Source of the DNA: JALEFZ01 sp964564415
GTDB taxonomy: Bacteria > Bacteroidota > Bacteroidia > J057
Reading direction: 5' to 3'
Assembly (NCBI GenBank): GCA_964564415.1
Contig: CAZMAV010000004.1
Location: 265,041-329,040, forward strand
DNA length: 64,000 bases
Part shown: in pieces, positions 17,127 through 24,874 of the stretch
How positions within the stretch are numbered: the first letter of the stretch is position 1
How the letters are laid out: every line of letters starts with the position of its first letter
The notes under the pieces: generated by a model
Told to the model about the DNA's origin: nothing
Database searches by the model: none
The model's input: the letters and a program-made list of their open reading frames with translations, nothing else
Translations under genes and position numbers: made by a program

Positions 17127-17448
17127 CCTAAAACGAAATTTCGAAAGAAAAACTTACACCTCTAAACTTTGCTGGCCTCATATGATGTGGGTAAAGGGCC
17201 TATTCATACCCAAAAATAGTTGATTCATACGGATATATTACAAATAATGAAATAAATAATAATTGATCAAATCTCTGATAACCAGTACTTAAGTCCCATT
17301 TTCATCTAAAGATAAGAAAATTACCAAACAGGTATCTATGCTATCCATTCGTCGAGATTGAAGTGATTTTAATCTGGGCATTGGCCATATTTCAAATGTT
17401 CGATCAATGAAAACAATACACTGTCCCATACACTGAATAAATTTACCG
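17127..17448. other. AT-rich intergenic stretch
   Basis: About 320 bp between two plus-strand genes with no ORF, strong hairpin or repeat that I can see. A minus-strand 85-codon ORF (17289-17546) overlaps the next gene's signal peptide antisense and is rejected. Confidence 0.4.
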
Positions 17449-18066
17449 ATGAAAACGACGCTTTCTTTTTTCCTTTTCCTTGCCCTGCTATCCTTTTCTT
17501 CTCGTGCCGGAGACGACATTCGCCTTAGTGGTATTTTTGGCGACATGGTCTACACCCTAAGCAGCGAGGGCATTCATTTTAAAGGAATGAAGGAAGGCGA
17601 AGACATTGATTTGGCCATTGATTGGTCTACCACCAATCCTGACATGGAAGTCTATCTCCTGGATGAGAATTATAACTACCGACCCTTTCAGCAAAGCCGG
17701 GGGTCCAATCCCTGGCACGATGAGCAAGTCGTATTTGAGCATATCTACCCCAATGTGGACCTTATCATACATCCCCCCAAAGATGGGCAACTTGGCTATG
17801 AATTTGTGGTTTATCCCGGAGGAGACGTATCCCAGATCGGGATGGTGAGCGAGGCTTTCAGGGGCAGAGGGATGCAGGGAGAGAAACTCATGGCTTCCGG
17901 GCTTAAGGCCTACCAAGATGTCGCAGGGGCAGAGGATGAGTCTATCCTTGTTTCATTCAAAAAATCAGGACCCAACCTGGGTTTTGAAGTCAACACCTAC
18001 GAGTTTGCTCAGCCCCTGACCATCTCCTTTTCATTAGAGCTAAAAAAGGAATTTGCCAATCGCTAA
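17449..18066 (+). CDS. Secreted stand-alone DUF7948-like domain protein
   Basis: 205 residues, ATG start. The signal peptide is MKTTLSFFLFLALLSFSSRA. The mature part carries the motif run FEHIYPNVDLIIHPPK and LGYEFVVYPGGDVSQIGM (residues about 100-135). This matches the N-terminal domain (DUF7948) that precedes SBBP repeats and T9SS-sorted regions in large Bacteroidota surface proteins. Here the domain ends the protein: no repeats and no sorting domain follow. It is followed by a good terminator, so it is a complete gene rather than a fragment of a longer one. Function unknown; it probably acts in the periplasm or outside the cell. Confidence 0.65.
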   Translation: MKTTLSFFLFLALLSFSSRAGDDIRLSGIFGDMVYTLSSEGIHFKGMKEGEDIDLAIDWSTTNPDMEVYLLDENYNYRPFQQSRGSNPWHDEQVVFEHIYPNVDLIIHPPKDGQLGYEFVVYPGGDVSQIGMVSEAFRGRGMQGEKLMASGLKAYQDVAGAEDESILVSFKKSGPNLGFEVNTYEFAQPLTISFSLELKKEFANR

Positions 18067-18102
18067 ACTGTTCTTAGGCTTAGTATAAATCTTCATAGGG
18101 TA

Positions 18103-18135
18103 GAGGAATCGATGATAGATCGGTTCCTCTTTTTT
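18103..18135 (+). terminator. Rho-independent terminator
   Basis: GAGGAATCGAT at 18103-18113 pairs with ATCGGTTCCTC at 18119-18129 (one mismatch), followed by a T tract. It terminates the DUF7948-like gene 37 bp after its stop. Confidence 0.8.
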
Positions 18136-18163
18136 AGTAGGTGAGGTCACAGGAAGTTTCTGA

Positions 18164-19150
18164 CTAAAGGCTTACCTCATTATGAAGTTCCTTTTCCGCT
18201 TCGAAGGCACTGATGTTTCTTACGGTGGTTTCTGCAATCTGTGTAAGGGCATTGCGGGTGAAGAAGGCCTGGTGAGCCGTAATCAGGACGTTGGGAAAGC
18301 TCATGAGTCGGGAAATGAGGTCATCGGTGATGATGGTTTCCGAAAGATCCTTAAAAAAGAGTTTCTCTTCCTGTTCATACACATCTATGCCAAGGTATCC
18401 CAGTTTTTTGTGTTTCAATGCACTTATGGTAGCCTGAGTATCTATGAGTGCTCCCCGGCTGGTATTGATCAGCATAAGTCCCTTTTTGACCTTTGCAAAA
18501 GCTTCTTCATCAAAGATGTGGTGAGTCTCGGGGTTAAGGGGACAGTGAAGGGAGATAATATCCGATTTTCTGTAGAGGCGGTCCAGGTCGGTGTATTCTA
18601 CCTGCTTCAATGAAGAATCGGGGTACTTGTCGTAGGCGAGCACCTTGCAGCCAAAGCCATTCATGATCTGACAAAAGGCCTGTCCTATTTTTCCGGTACC
18701 TATGACTCCTACTGTTTTTTGGTAAAGGTCAAAGCCTTCTAATCTTACCAGGGAGAAATTGCTTTCTCTAACGCGGTTGTAGGCTTTGTGGGTTTTGCGG
18801 TTGAGGGTAAGGATCAAGGCTACGGCATGCTCAGCGACGGCGTGGGGAGAGTAAGCAGGAACCCTCGTGATTTTGATACCCAGGTCATCGGCTGCCTGAA
18901 GGTCTATATTGTTGAAGCCTGCACAGCGAAGGGCGATCAATTTCAGCCCGTTTTCCGCCAGTAGGCTAAGGGTTTCCCGGTCCAATTGGTCATTGACGAA
19001 TACACAGATAGCTGGGAAACCGTAAGCCAGGGCAGCGGTCTCGGGAGTCAGGGAGGGTTGGTAGTAATGAAATCCGTGTTTGGCCTCCTCATTGGCCTCT
19101 TCGATATAGGCCTGGTCATAAGGCTGGGTGCTGAATACGGCAACTTTCAT
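18164..19150 (-). CDS. ldhA: D-lactate dehydrogenase (2-hydroxyacid dehydrogenase family)
   Basis: 328 residues, ATG start. It reduces pyruvate to D-lactate with NADH. The start MKVAVFSTQPYDQ and the block RCAGFNNIDLQAADDLGI are characteristic of the fermentative LdhA branch. The NAD-binding loop is VGVIGTGKIGQAF; the substrate Arg is in LINTSRGALID, the Glu in GIDVYEQEE, and the catalytic His in ITAHQAFFT. All catalytic residues are present. It has its own promoter region, because a terminator at 19203-19240 insulates it from the upstream operon on the same strand. Confidence 0.93.
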   Translation of the reverse strand: MKVAVFSTQPYDQAYIEEANEEAKHGFHYYQPSLTPETAALAYGFPAICVFVNDQLDRETLSLLAENGLKLIALRCAGFNNIDLQAADDLGIKITRVPAYSPHAVAEHAVALILTLNRKTHKAYNRVRESNFSLVRLEGFDLYQKTVGVIGTGKIGQAFCQIMNGFGCKVLAYDKYPDSSLKQVEYTDLDRLYRKSDIISLHCPLNPETHHIFDEEAFAKVKKGLMLINTSRGALIDTQATISALKHKKLGYLGIDVYEQEEKLFFKDLSETIITDDLISRLMSFPNVLITAHQAFFTRNALTQIAETTVRNISAFEAEKELHNEVSL

Positions 19151-19202
19151 GATAGTGGTATTTGGTCAAAGGTAGAGTGCTAAGAGGTAAAAAATGTTTG
19201 AG

Positions 19203-19240
19203 AAAAAAAAGCGAATTGCCGAAAATGACAATTCGCTCTC
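19203..19240 (-). terminator. Rho-independent terminator of the decayed operon
   Basis: Perfect 9-bp stem AGCGAATTG (19210-19218) / CAATTCGCT (19229-19237). Read on the minus strand, the stem is followed by eight Ts. It lies 31 bp after the stop of the chimeric gene. Confidence 0.88.
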
Positions 19241-19270
19241 ATCAAACAAAGCAAGTACCTTTCAATCAAC

Positions 19271-19948
19271 CTACATATTTCTGGCTGTGAGGACAGCGAC
19301 ATGAGGCCCTTGGGCGATATTTCCCTGCAGATGGGCACAGATAAGGGCTCCAAGGCCTGCTGTAGCTGCCGGAAGGGCCGATATCCCTTCCTGTCGGTAA
19401 AGAAGGTCGGACAGGTCGACCATCTCTTGATCGGAAAGACCCTGCGCCAGTCCGCGGCTATGATAGAGGCTTTGTAGCGCCTCTTCTCCATCCAGGGCAT
19501 GCCAGTTTATCAGAGGCATATTGGTATGTGTCTCGTCGAGGGACTCCGGACTTAGGTCTTCACAGCGGCTATGTCCGCTTTCGAAAGAGACCAATACGGG
19601 ATTTTGCCGGGCAATACTTCCGGCGATCATGCGGGGGAAGGCATTCTCTCCAAGGCTTAGAAAACCCTGGTGAATTCCGGCAATTACGGTTCCATTGCCA
19701 ATGGGAGCAGCAACAGTGGTCGGCATTTGACCTAATTTATGGCTGATCTCATCTGGAAAATGAGTAAGAGGATCCTGAAGGCTTAGCAAGGAGTCCAGTC
19801 GAATATAATCCCAATAGGTAAGTTCCTTGGCGTGAAATAATCCCTCTAAGTAGCAGGACAGAGACTGGCCAGAACCTTGGTATTTCTCTCCCAATGAATG
19901 GAGATGGTCCTCTAAAGAAATCTCTTTGATGGAGGATAGGTCTTTCAT
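19271..19948 (-). CDS. Chimeric ORF: tryptophan 2,3-dioxygenase N-terminus joined to PLP-lyase C-terminus
   Basis: 225 residues, ATG start directly abutting the PPTase stop (TGAATG). Residues 1-67, with SCYLEGLFHAKELTYWDYIR and LDSLLSLQDPLTHFPDE, match the start of Bacteroidota tryptophan 2,3-dioxygenase up to the PDE that normally precedes the FIxYHQ haem region. From residue about 68 the sequence switches to the C-terminal half of a tryptophan-synthase-beta/threonine-synthase-type PLP enzyme: VAAPIGNGTVIAGIHQGF, ETHTNMPLINW, then EGISALPAATAGLGAL. The haem ligand of the dioxygenase and the PLP lysine are both missing. Neither activity should survive. The simplest reading is an in-frame deletion fusing two neighbouring genes of one operon. 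Confidence 0.6.
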   Translation of the reverse strand: MKDLSSIKEISLEDHLHSLGEKYQGSGQSLSCYLEGLFHAKELTYWDYIRLDSLLSLQDPLTHFPDEISHKLGQMPTTVAAPIGNGTVIAGIHQGFLSLGENAFPRMIAGSIARQNPVLVSFESGHSRCEDLSPESLDETHTNMPLINWHALDGEEALQSLYHSRGLAQGLSDQEMVDLSDLLYRQEGISALPAATAGLGALICAHLQGNIAQGPHVAVLTARNM

Positions 19949-20650
19949 TCAGGTCTTTGTTTTTGTCTGTTGAAAATGATCGCATATATCTTTTCCGCTA
20001 AGTTCAGGATGGACCTGTACAAAGCCGAAGGGACGGTCACTGGCCAGGTGGGTCACGTAGTTGACCTGATGGGGCAGCCTGTGCAGATACCAGTGCTTAC
20101 CCCCGTGCCAGACCTTTGACCTGCTGACTTCTATTTGATCCAATGCCAAAGTAAGTCCTCTCCCATCTGCCTTGACCAAGGCTTCCTTTCGTGTCCAAAT
20201 CCAATAGAAAGTATGGATAGGCTCGCTGGACAGTCGCAGGAGTTCCTTCTCTATGGGAGTAAAGTGATCCCGAAAATCATGGAAGGAAATTTCTTCTATA
20301 GCTTCTATGTCTACCCCTATCCTTGGATATTGGCTCATAGCACAGACGACCTTGTCGCCAGCATGGGAAATATTAAAATCTCCTTCTATACCAAGATAGG
20401 GCCGCTGATGGGCATCTCTTTTCCAAGAGTCCAGCCATCCATGTTCAAGGCCAATCTGTTCGAAGCCCAGCATGAGGAGCATCTTGCCCAAAAGTGAGCG
20501 CTGTCTGTCTTTGCTAAATCGATATTTTAGAATTTCTTCCTGCAAAAAAAAGGGAAGCCTGGATAGCAATGACATCAAAGAGCCATGGTCTTTCTCTACG
20601 ATTTTTGCTTGAAATACATCAATCCGGGGAGCGAGTGAAGGTATTTCCAT
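19949..20650 (-). CDS. Sfp-type 4'-phosphopantetheinyl transferase
   Basis: 233 residues, ATG start. It transfers phosphopantetheine from CoA to a Ser of carrier proteins in polyketide, peptide or fatty acid assembly. Motifs of the Sfp/Gsp group are intact: FNISHAGDKVVCA (P1/P2), IGVDIEAIEEI (P3 Mg site) and FYWIWTRKEALVKADGRGL (P4/P5). It sits between a deleted FAD enzyme and the chimeric ORF, in a single minus-strand operon with stop/start contact. It appears to be the only intact enzyme of that operon, possibly kept because other carrier proteins need it. Confidence 0.9.
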   Translation of the reverse strand: MEIPSLAPRIDVFQAKIVEKDHGSLMSLLSRLPFFLQEEILKYRFSKDRQRSLLGKMLLMLGFEQIGLEHGWLDSWKRDAHQRPYLGIEGDFNISHAGDKVVCAMSQYPRIGVDIEAIEEISFHDFRDHFTPIEKELLRLSSEPIHTFYWIWTRKEALVKADGRGLTLALDQIEVSRSKVWHGGKHWYLHRLPHQVNYVTHLASDRPFGFVQVHPELSGKDICDHFQQTKTKT

Positions 20651-20695
20651 TGTTTTAAAGGATTAGATAAGAAAATTTACTCATGGTCTATTAGG

Positions 20696-21235
20696 TCATA
20701 CACCGGGAAGGGACTTTACCGCATCGAAGTCAAATAGGGCCCGAATTTCTTTCCACAGAGGTAACAAATCACGGGCTGGAGTCTTGGGCTCAAACAGTCC
20801 ATCTTCTTTCCATCGCTGTGACTCAAGACCAATGGCTCCTGCATGGTACCATGAAGAGGGAGACAAGTACTAATGAAAAGCTACAGGATCCACATCTTCC
20901 ATGGCTATCAGAAATATAACCTGGGCAAAGGGCTTGCGATTATCTCCGGTAAAAAATCGAAAACCCAGTTTCTTGAAGTGAGCATTTTTGAAGTAGTCAT
21001 TCAGGCCCAAACTGTGCCCCAGATAAAAGGCAGAAATCTCTACGGTGGATTCTCCTACCTTTGCGGTTGCCTCCGGCAAGGGCTCCTGCCTCCGGTCCAA
21101 CACCAGAAGATTCAATTCCGGATGTCTTAGTTGCAATTGCCTGGCAAGGGATATTCCCGCCAGTCCCCCACCGAGGATGGCCACATCAAAAGAATTTGTG
21201 GATTTGGGAAGGGCTGAAGAAATGGACATACTCAT
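20696..21235 (-). pseudogene. Internally deleted FAD-dependent halogenase-like gene
   Basis: ATG at 21235. Residues 15-40 form the FAD-binding fold (FDVAILGGGLAGISLARQLQ). They are followed by KVGESTVEISAFYLG and KLGFRFFTGDNRKPFAQ, which match the N-terminal ~110 residues of flavin-dependent tryptophan-halogenase-like proteins. The homology then breaks off, and a TAG stop occurs after residue 121. The same frame continues without another stop for 58 codons, as WYHAGAIGLESQRWKEDGLF then PLWKEIRALFDFDAVKSLPG, to TGA at 20696. That tail looks like a genuine protein C-terminus. So about 300 internal residues appear deleted and a nonsense codon follows the junction. The halogenase label is by motif; a related FAD monooxygenase is possible. 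Confidence 0.65.
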
Positions 21236-21255
21236 TAAAGGTTAAGAGTTCTTCT

Positions 21256-21306
21256 TTAAATAGTCTCGCAATTTCATTTCGGTATTCAATGTGCTCGCCT
21301 ACTTAA
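21256..21306. repeat. MITE-like palindromic element, short copy
   Basis: A 51-bp version of the element at 15000-15089, lacking its centre. It shares an exact 22-mer of the left arm, and its right arm (ATTCAATGTGCTCGCCTACTTA) closely follows the long copy. It sits about 20 bp upstream of the start of the deleted FAD gene. From 21307 to 21519 I see nothing else. Confidence 0.7.
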
Positions 21307-21519
21307 ATGCGGATAAAAACAGAGATCAAAAGGACTCCATGCAACAAGCCGGATCGATATGACAATTTAAAGTCAATTCACCAAGTTTTTCTTGGCGCAA
21401 AGCCAGGGAGATTATGAAATTCTTTGTTGCTACACTGATTGTGTCAAAACATCGAACCTACATTCTACCAGGACAGTTTTTCTATTGGAAAAAGCACCAA
21501 AATGAAATTTTGTACCTGC

Positions 21520-22041
21520 CTAATTGTGATGAATTTTTTCGTGGGCCACGATACAGTCAGCCGGTAGGTTAACGGCAATGATGGTATTCAGAACTTTGAT
21601 ACTGACCAGAAGTCTACGATTTCCACGGTGCTCCATCAAAATTCCATCTACCCCTTCGAAGCATCCCCCACTAATTGTGACCTCTTGCCCTACGGAATAA
21701 TGAGGAATGTCTTCATGGTTGATTTCAAGATCGAGTTTTCCTGCGAGCATTTGCCGGATATTTTTGATGGTATCGGGATCGACAACGGCAGGCTTTCCTT
21801 CAAACTGCATAAAATTAACCAGTTGATTGATTTCCAGCAACTTGTGTAAATAGAAGGGTTCGCTCTTTACAAATACATAATTGGGAAAGAGGGGCATATT
21901 AAGTTTCTTCTTGCGATCGCTCCATTGATGGACGACTTCTTGTGTGGGGAGAAAAGCTTCTTTTCCACTCTCCTCTACTCTTCGTTGCACCCGTTTTTCG
22001 GCATTAGGATAGGTGTAAGCGACGTACCAATTGGACTGCAT
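21520..22041 (-). CDS. UpxY-family transcription antiterminator (NusG paralogue)
   Basis: 173 residues from the ATG at 22041, giving MQSNWYVAYTYPNAEKRVQR, the standard NGN-domain start; the longer frame begins at TTG. Residues 1-105 are the NGN domain (MPLFPNYVFVKSEP included), and residues about 120-160 are the KOW domain (YSVGQEVTISGGCFEGVDG). UpxY proteins bind elongating RNA polymerase at a leader sequence and let it read through a following long operon, usually for surface polysaccharide but also for biosynthetic clusters. It is first in a minus-strand series whose other members are mostly wrecked, with an 840-bp upstream region. It now seems to have only the PPTase left to serve. Confidence 0.88.
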   Translation of the reverse strand: MQSNWYVAYTYPNAEKRVQRRVEESGKEAFLPTQEVVHQWSDRKKKLNMPLFPNYVFVKSEPFYLHKLLEINQLVNFMQFEGKPAVVDPDTIKNIRQMLAGKLDLEINHEDIPHYSVGQEVTISGGCFEGVDGILMEHRGNRRLLVSIKVLNTIIAVNLPADCIVAHEKIHHN

Positions 22042-22881
22042 GGCTTTAGTTGTTAATGCGTTGGACAATTGATGTACAGGCGTATGACTCTCTCAGTCTG
22101 CCTGCAAGCGAGAAGCCTTAACTTTACAGACAGTTTTTGGCGATAGATATGTAAAAGGAATTAGAATTGGGCAGATGTATAGGTACAGTTTCTACTGAAA
22201 CAGACCTTTCATCATAACACAAATAGTAATGGCAGTTTAAATTAACTGATATGCGATTCTATGAAACGAGGAAAATATTTTTCCCAATTCTTTACACTCA
22301 ACATTCCATAAAATATGCCAAGGATAAGCATTACCTACTTCAAGCAGACAAATAATTCCTACCTAAAACTCATTGAAAGGCATTCAGACTTAAGATGGAA
22401 GACCCTTCAAATATTCCAGGAAAACAGTGTTTAGTTGGAATTAGCCTACATATGGGTCAGAATTATTTGGCGGTGTAAGGCTTTGCCACAGTCAGTCCCA
22501 TTGTATACTGGCTAGAAAAAAATTAGGAAAATGTGGAAAGTCATCGAAGTAATTTTCTACCTTTTCTAAACCGTTACAATGCATACTTTATAAAAGCATA
22601 AGTAACGTTAAATAAAAATATATGATTCGATGAAATAAATATGATAATTATTCATAGAAAAACAAAAGGAAACAAAAATTAATGCATATTCTTTAAAAGC
22701 GATTCGTTTTAACACCTTTTTTTTCAAATACAGAATACAGATTAAATAATAATTTCATCATATCTCCAATGAATTTTGTTATATTATCATTCAATTAGCG
22801 GGTGAAAATCCTCTGAATTCTTGTGTGTCAGAAGGGGTCTGGCAGACCAGGAATTTCCCGGGGGTAGAAGATAAATGTATC
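22042..22881. other. Long AT-rich divergent intergenic region
   Basis: About 840 bp between the UpxY antiterminator and the AraC-type regulator, transcribed divergently. It should contain both promoters and the long leader expected for UpxY control, but I find no convincing -7/-33 pair or strong hairpin. The GGCGGTGTAAGG string near 22471 only superficially resembles an ops element and is on the wrong strand for the antiterminator operon. Confidence 0.45.
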
Positions 22882-24030
22882 ATGGATCTTAGATTTCTTT
22901 ATTGGATTATACTTGGAATCGGTGCCTGCCAGGGACTGGTCCTCGGGATTATTTTGTGGCTCAACGAAAGCCAAAATAGAAAGAACAACAAGTACCTGGC
23001 CATTCTACTTTTGGGCTTCTCTTACGAACTGGTAGTGGCTTTCTTGTATGCGACCAAATTAGTTTTTATCGAGCATCCCGCTTATTATTTACTCCTGGAC
23101 ATCAATTGGATGTATGGTCCCTTCCTATACTTCTATATAAGTAGTCGTCTTTATCCTGGCTACTATGTCAAGGGCAAGGAGTTTGTTCATCTTATTCCCT
23201 TAGCTCTCCAGTTGATTATAGGGGCGTTCGTTAAAATTCAAAATCTCTATTGGGATGGAAGCAGGGAAAGCCTCTCCTGGCTGGGATACCAGGCTTATGT
23301 CCTTTGGAAGCATACTCCCTTTGTGCTCTGTATAAGTGGCCTCCTGATCTTATTTTACGCTGCCTATAGTTTTAATATGATTCGAAACTTTCCCAGCGCT
23401 ATGACCTCCCGGCGCAGGGACGTCCTTCGTCTGAAAAGAATCATACTTATATACGCCATGTTTGCCTTTCTAAACCTTTTCGTAAGCTGCATTGATTACC
23501 TGTTCTTCAATTTCGCCTTCAGTCCTTTCTTTATTTATCCCACTTTCATTGCCATGTCTGCCGTTACCTATGGAATGGCTCTCTTGGGTTTCTCTGAACT
23601 CAGCCATATACCTGTCTCCCCCCTTCCTAAACCATCGGTTGCGAAAAATATAAGAAGCAATGAAACCCAGCATTTGCCAAAAGAGTGGACTGCCCTTTGC
23701 CAGACCCTTCAAAAAGCTATGTTGGAAGAAAAGATATACAAAGACCCCCACCTTACCCTTCCCCATTTGGCAGAACAACTGGAGGCCAAGCCTCATCAAA
23801 TCACACAGGTGCTCAACCGCAAACTCGGTAAATCTTTTTATGACTACATAAATGAGTTTAGGGTCAAAGAATCCATCCAATTGATGCAGGATCCTGCCTT
23901 TAGCCATTATACCCTGATCGCCATTGCCTATGAATCCGGCTTCAACTCTAAAGCGACTTTTAACCGCATCTTTAAAAAGATGACAGGCAAGACCCCCAAC
24001 GCCATGAGATCCTCATTAAAATACCACTAA
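22882..24030 (+). CDS. Membrane-anchored AraC-family transcriptional regulator
   Basis: 382 residues from the ATG at 22882; the upstream GTG adds a non-hydrophobic leader. Residues about 1-250 contain seven hydrophobic helices (FLYWIILGIGACQGLVLGII first, SPFFIYPTFIAMSAVTYGMA last). After a linker, residues about 290-382 form the AraC DNA-binding domain with two helix-turn-helices: LTLPHLAEQLEAKPHQITQV and YTLIAIAYESGFNSKATFNR, ending FKKMTGKTPNAMR. This architecture is common in Bacteroidota and implies a membrane sensor that acts directly on DNA. Its neighbour is the YceI operon, a plausible target. Confidence 0.9.
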   Translation: MDLRFLYWIILGIGACQGLVLGIILWLNESQNRKNNKYLAILLLGFSYELVVAFLYATKLVFIEHPAYYLLLDINWMYGPFLYFYISSRLYPGYYVKGKEFVHLIPLALQLIIGAFVKIQNLYWDGSRESLSWLGYQAYVLWKHTPFVLCISGLLILFYAAYSFNMIRNFPSAMTSRRRDVLRLKRIILIYAMFAFLNLFVSCIDYLFFNFAFSPFFIYPTFIAMSAVTYGMALLGFSELSHIPVSPLPKPSVAKNIRSNETQHLPKEWTALCQTLQKAMLEEKIYKDPHLTLPHLAEQLEAKPHQITQVLNRKLGKSFYDYINEFRVKESIQLMQDPAFSHYTLIAIAYESGFNSKATFNRIFKKMTGKTPNAMRSSLKYH

Positions 24031-24062
24031 TGTGTCAATTAAGAATAATATTACTTTTATAT

Positions 24063-24104
24063 GATACCTTTCGGAGAGGTCTCACTGAAAAAATTAAAGG
24101 TATC
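24063..24104. repeat. 9-bp inverted repeat in the 3' region of the AraC gene
   Basis: GATACCTTT at 24063-24071 and AAAGGTATC at 24096-24104 are perfectly complementary, with a 24-nt loop. No T tract follows, so it is not a typical terminator. The string atcgtcaaaaa follows twice (near 24105 and 24166). Confidence 0.4.
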
Positions 24105-24301
24105 GATCGTCAAAAATAGTCCCGAGCCAAGAATCCATTCCTTCCAAACCTGGTCTCAGGTCTTAATCGTCAAAAAAATTAGGCTCAAAAAAATAAATCT
24201 GTCTCAATCATAGGGTTGCAACGTTATCCCATGGTTTTTTTGCTATCTAAGCCGAAGGAAAATGTCGGAAAGCAATTTTTCACCCATTTAATGATTAATC
24301 C

Positions 24302-24874
24302 ATGAAATTTTTATGTTCATATACGATCCTGCCGACGATCCTTTTGCTTCAAATAGGGCTGGGACAGGAAACTTTCAAACTCGATAAAAAAGTATCTGAA
24401 CTCATGTGGACGGGATATGCTGCTGCTGGGTCCTATTCTCTCAGTGGTTTTATCACCCCCAAGGATGGACAGATACAGATTGACAAAGAGGAAATCGTCG
24501 AGGCTCAACTGACGCTCAACATGAAGTCTATAGATTCAGAAAACAGGCGTCTGGAGAAGAACCTTAAGTCAGACAATTTCTTTTCTGTAAAAGATTTTCC
24601 TGAGGCTAAATTCGTCCTTACCTCACCTATTCCCTTTGAGAGTGGCACACACCCAGCCGAGGGCCAGTTGACCCTCAAAGGAAAAACCCATCCGATAACT
24701 ACACAGGTGACCTGTGTCAAATCTGAAGATGGCTACAGGCTTCAGGGAAAATTCATCGTCAATCGCACACAATTTGGCATCACCCATCTTTCTCTTACCT
24801 ATTTCAAAGATGCGGGAGAATATGCTATCTCAGATGAGTTTGACCTCCGTTACGATGTAAATTTTGCGAAGTGA
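24302..24874 (+). CDS. YceI-family periplasmic lipid-binding protein
   Basis: 190 residues, ATG start. The signal peptide is MKFLCSYTILPTILLLQIGLG. The mature part is a YceI lipocalin-like barrel: FKLDKKVSELMWTGYAAAG at the start, LTLNMKSIDSENRRLEKNLK in the middle, FPEAKFVLTS, then GQLTLKGKTHPITTQV and FIVNRTQFGIT. Such proteins bind isoprenoid or amphiphilic ligands in the periplasm. Its TGA overlaps the ATG of the next gene (TGATG), so the pair is coupled, and that neighbour also contains a YceI-like region. Confidence 0.88.
   Translation: MKFLCSYTILPTILLLQIGLGQETFKLDKKVSELMWTGYAAAGSYSLSGFITPKDGQIQIDKEEIVEAQLTLNMKSIDSENRRLEKNLKSDNFFSVKDFPEAKFVLTSPIPFESGTHPAEGQLTLKGKTHPITTQVTCVKSEDGYRLQGKFIVNRTQFGITHLSLTYFKDAGEYAISDEFDLRYDVNFAK

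Noticed and set aside
22465..22490. GGCGGTGTAAGG string resembling an ops/JUMPstart element
   Set aside because: It matches only the first six bases of ops, lies on the strand opposite to the antiterminator operon, and RfaH-type ops is not known for UpxY.
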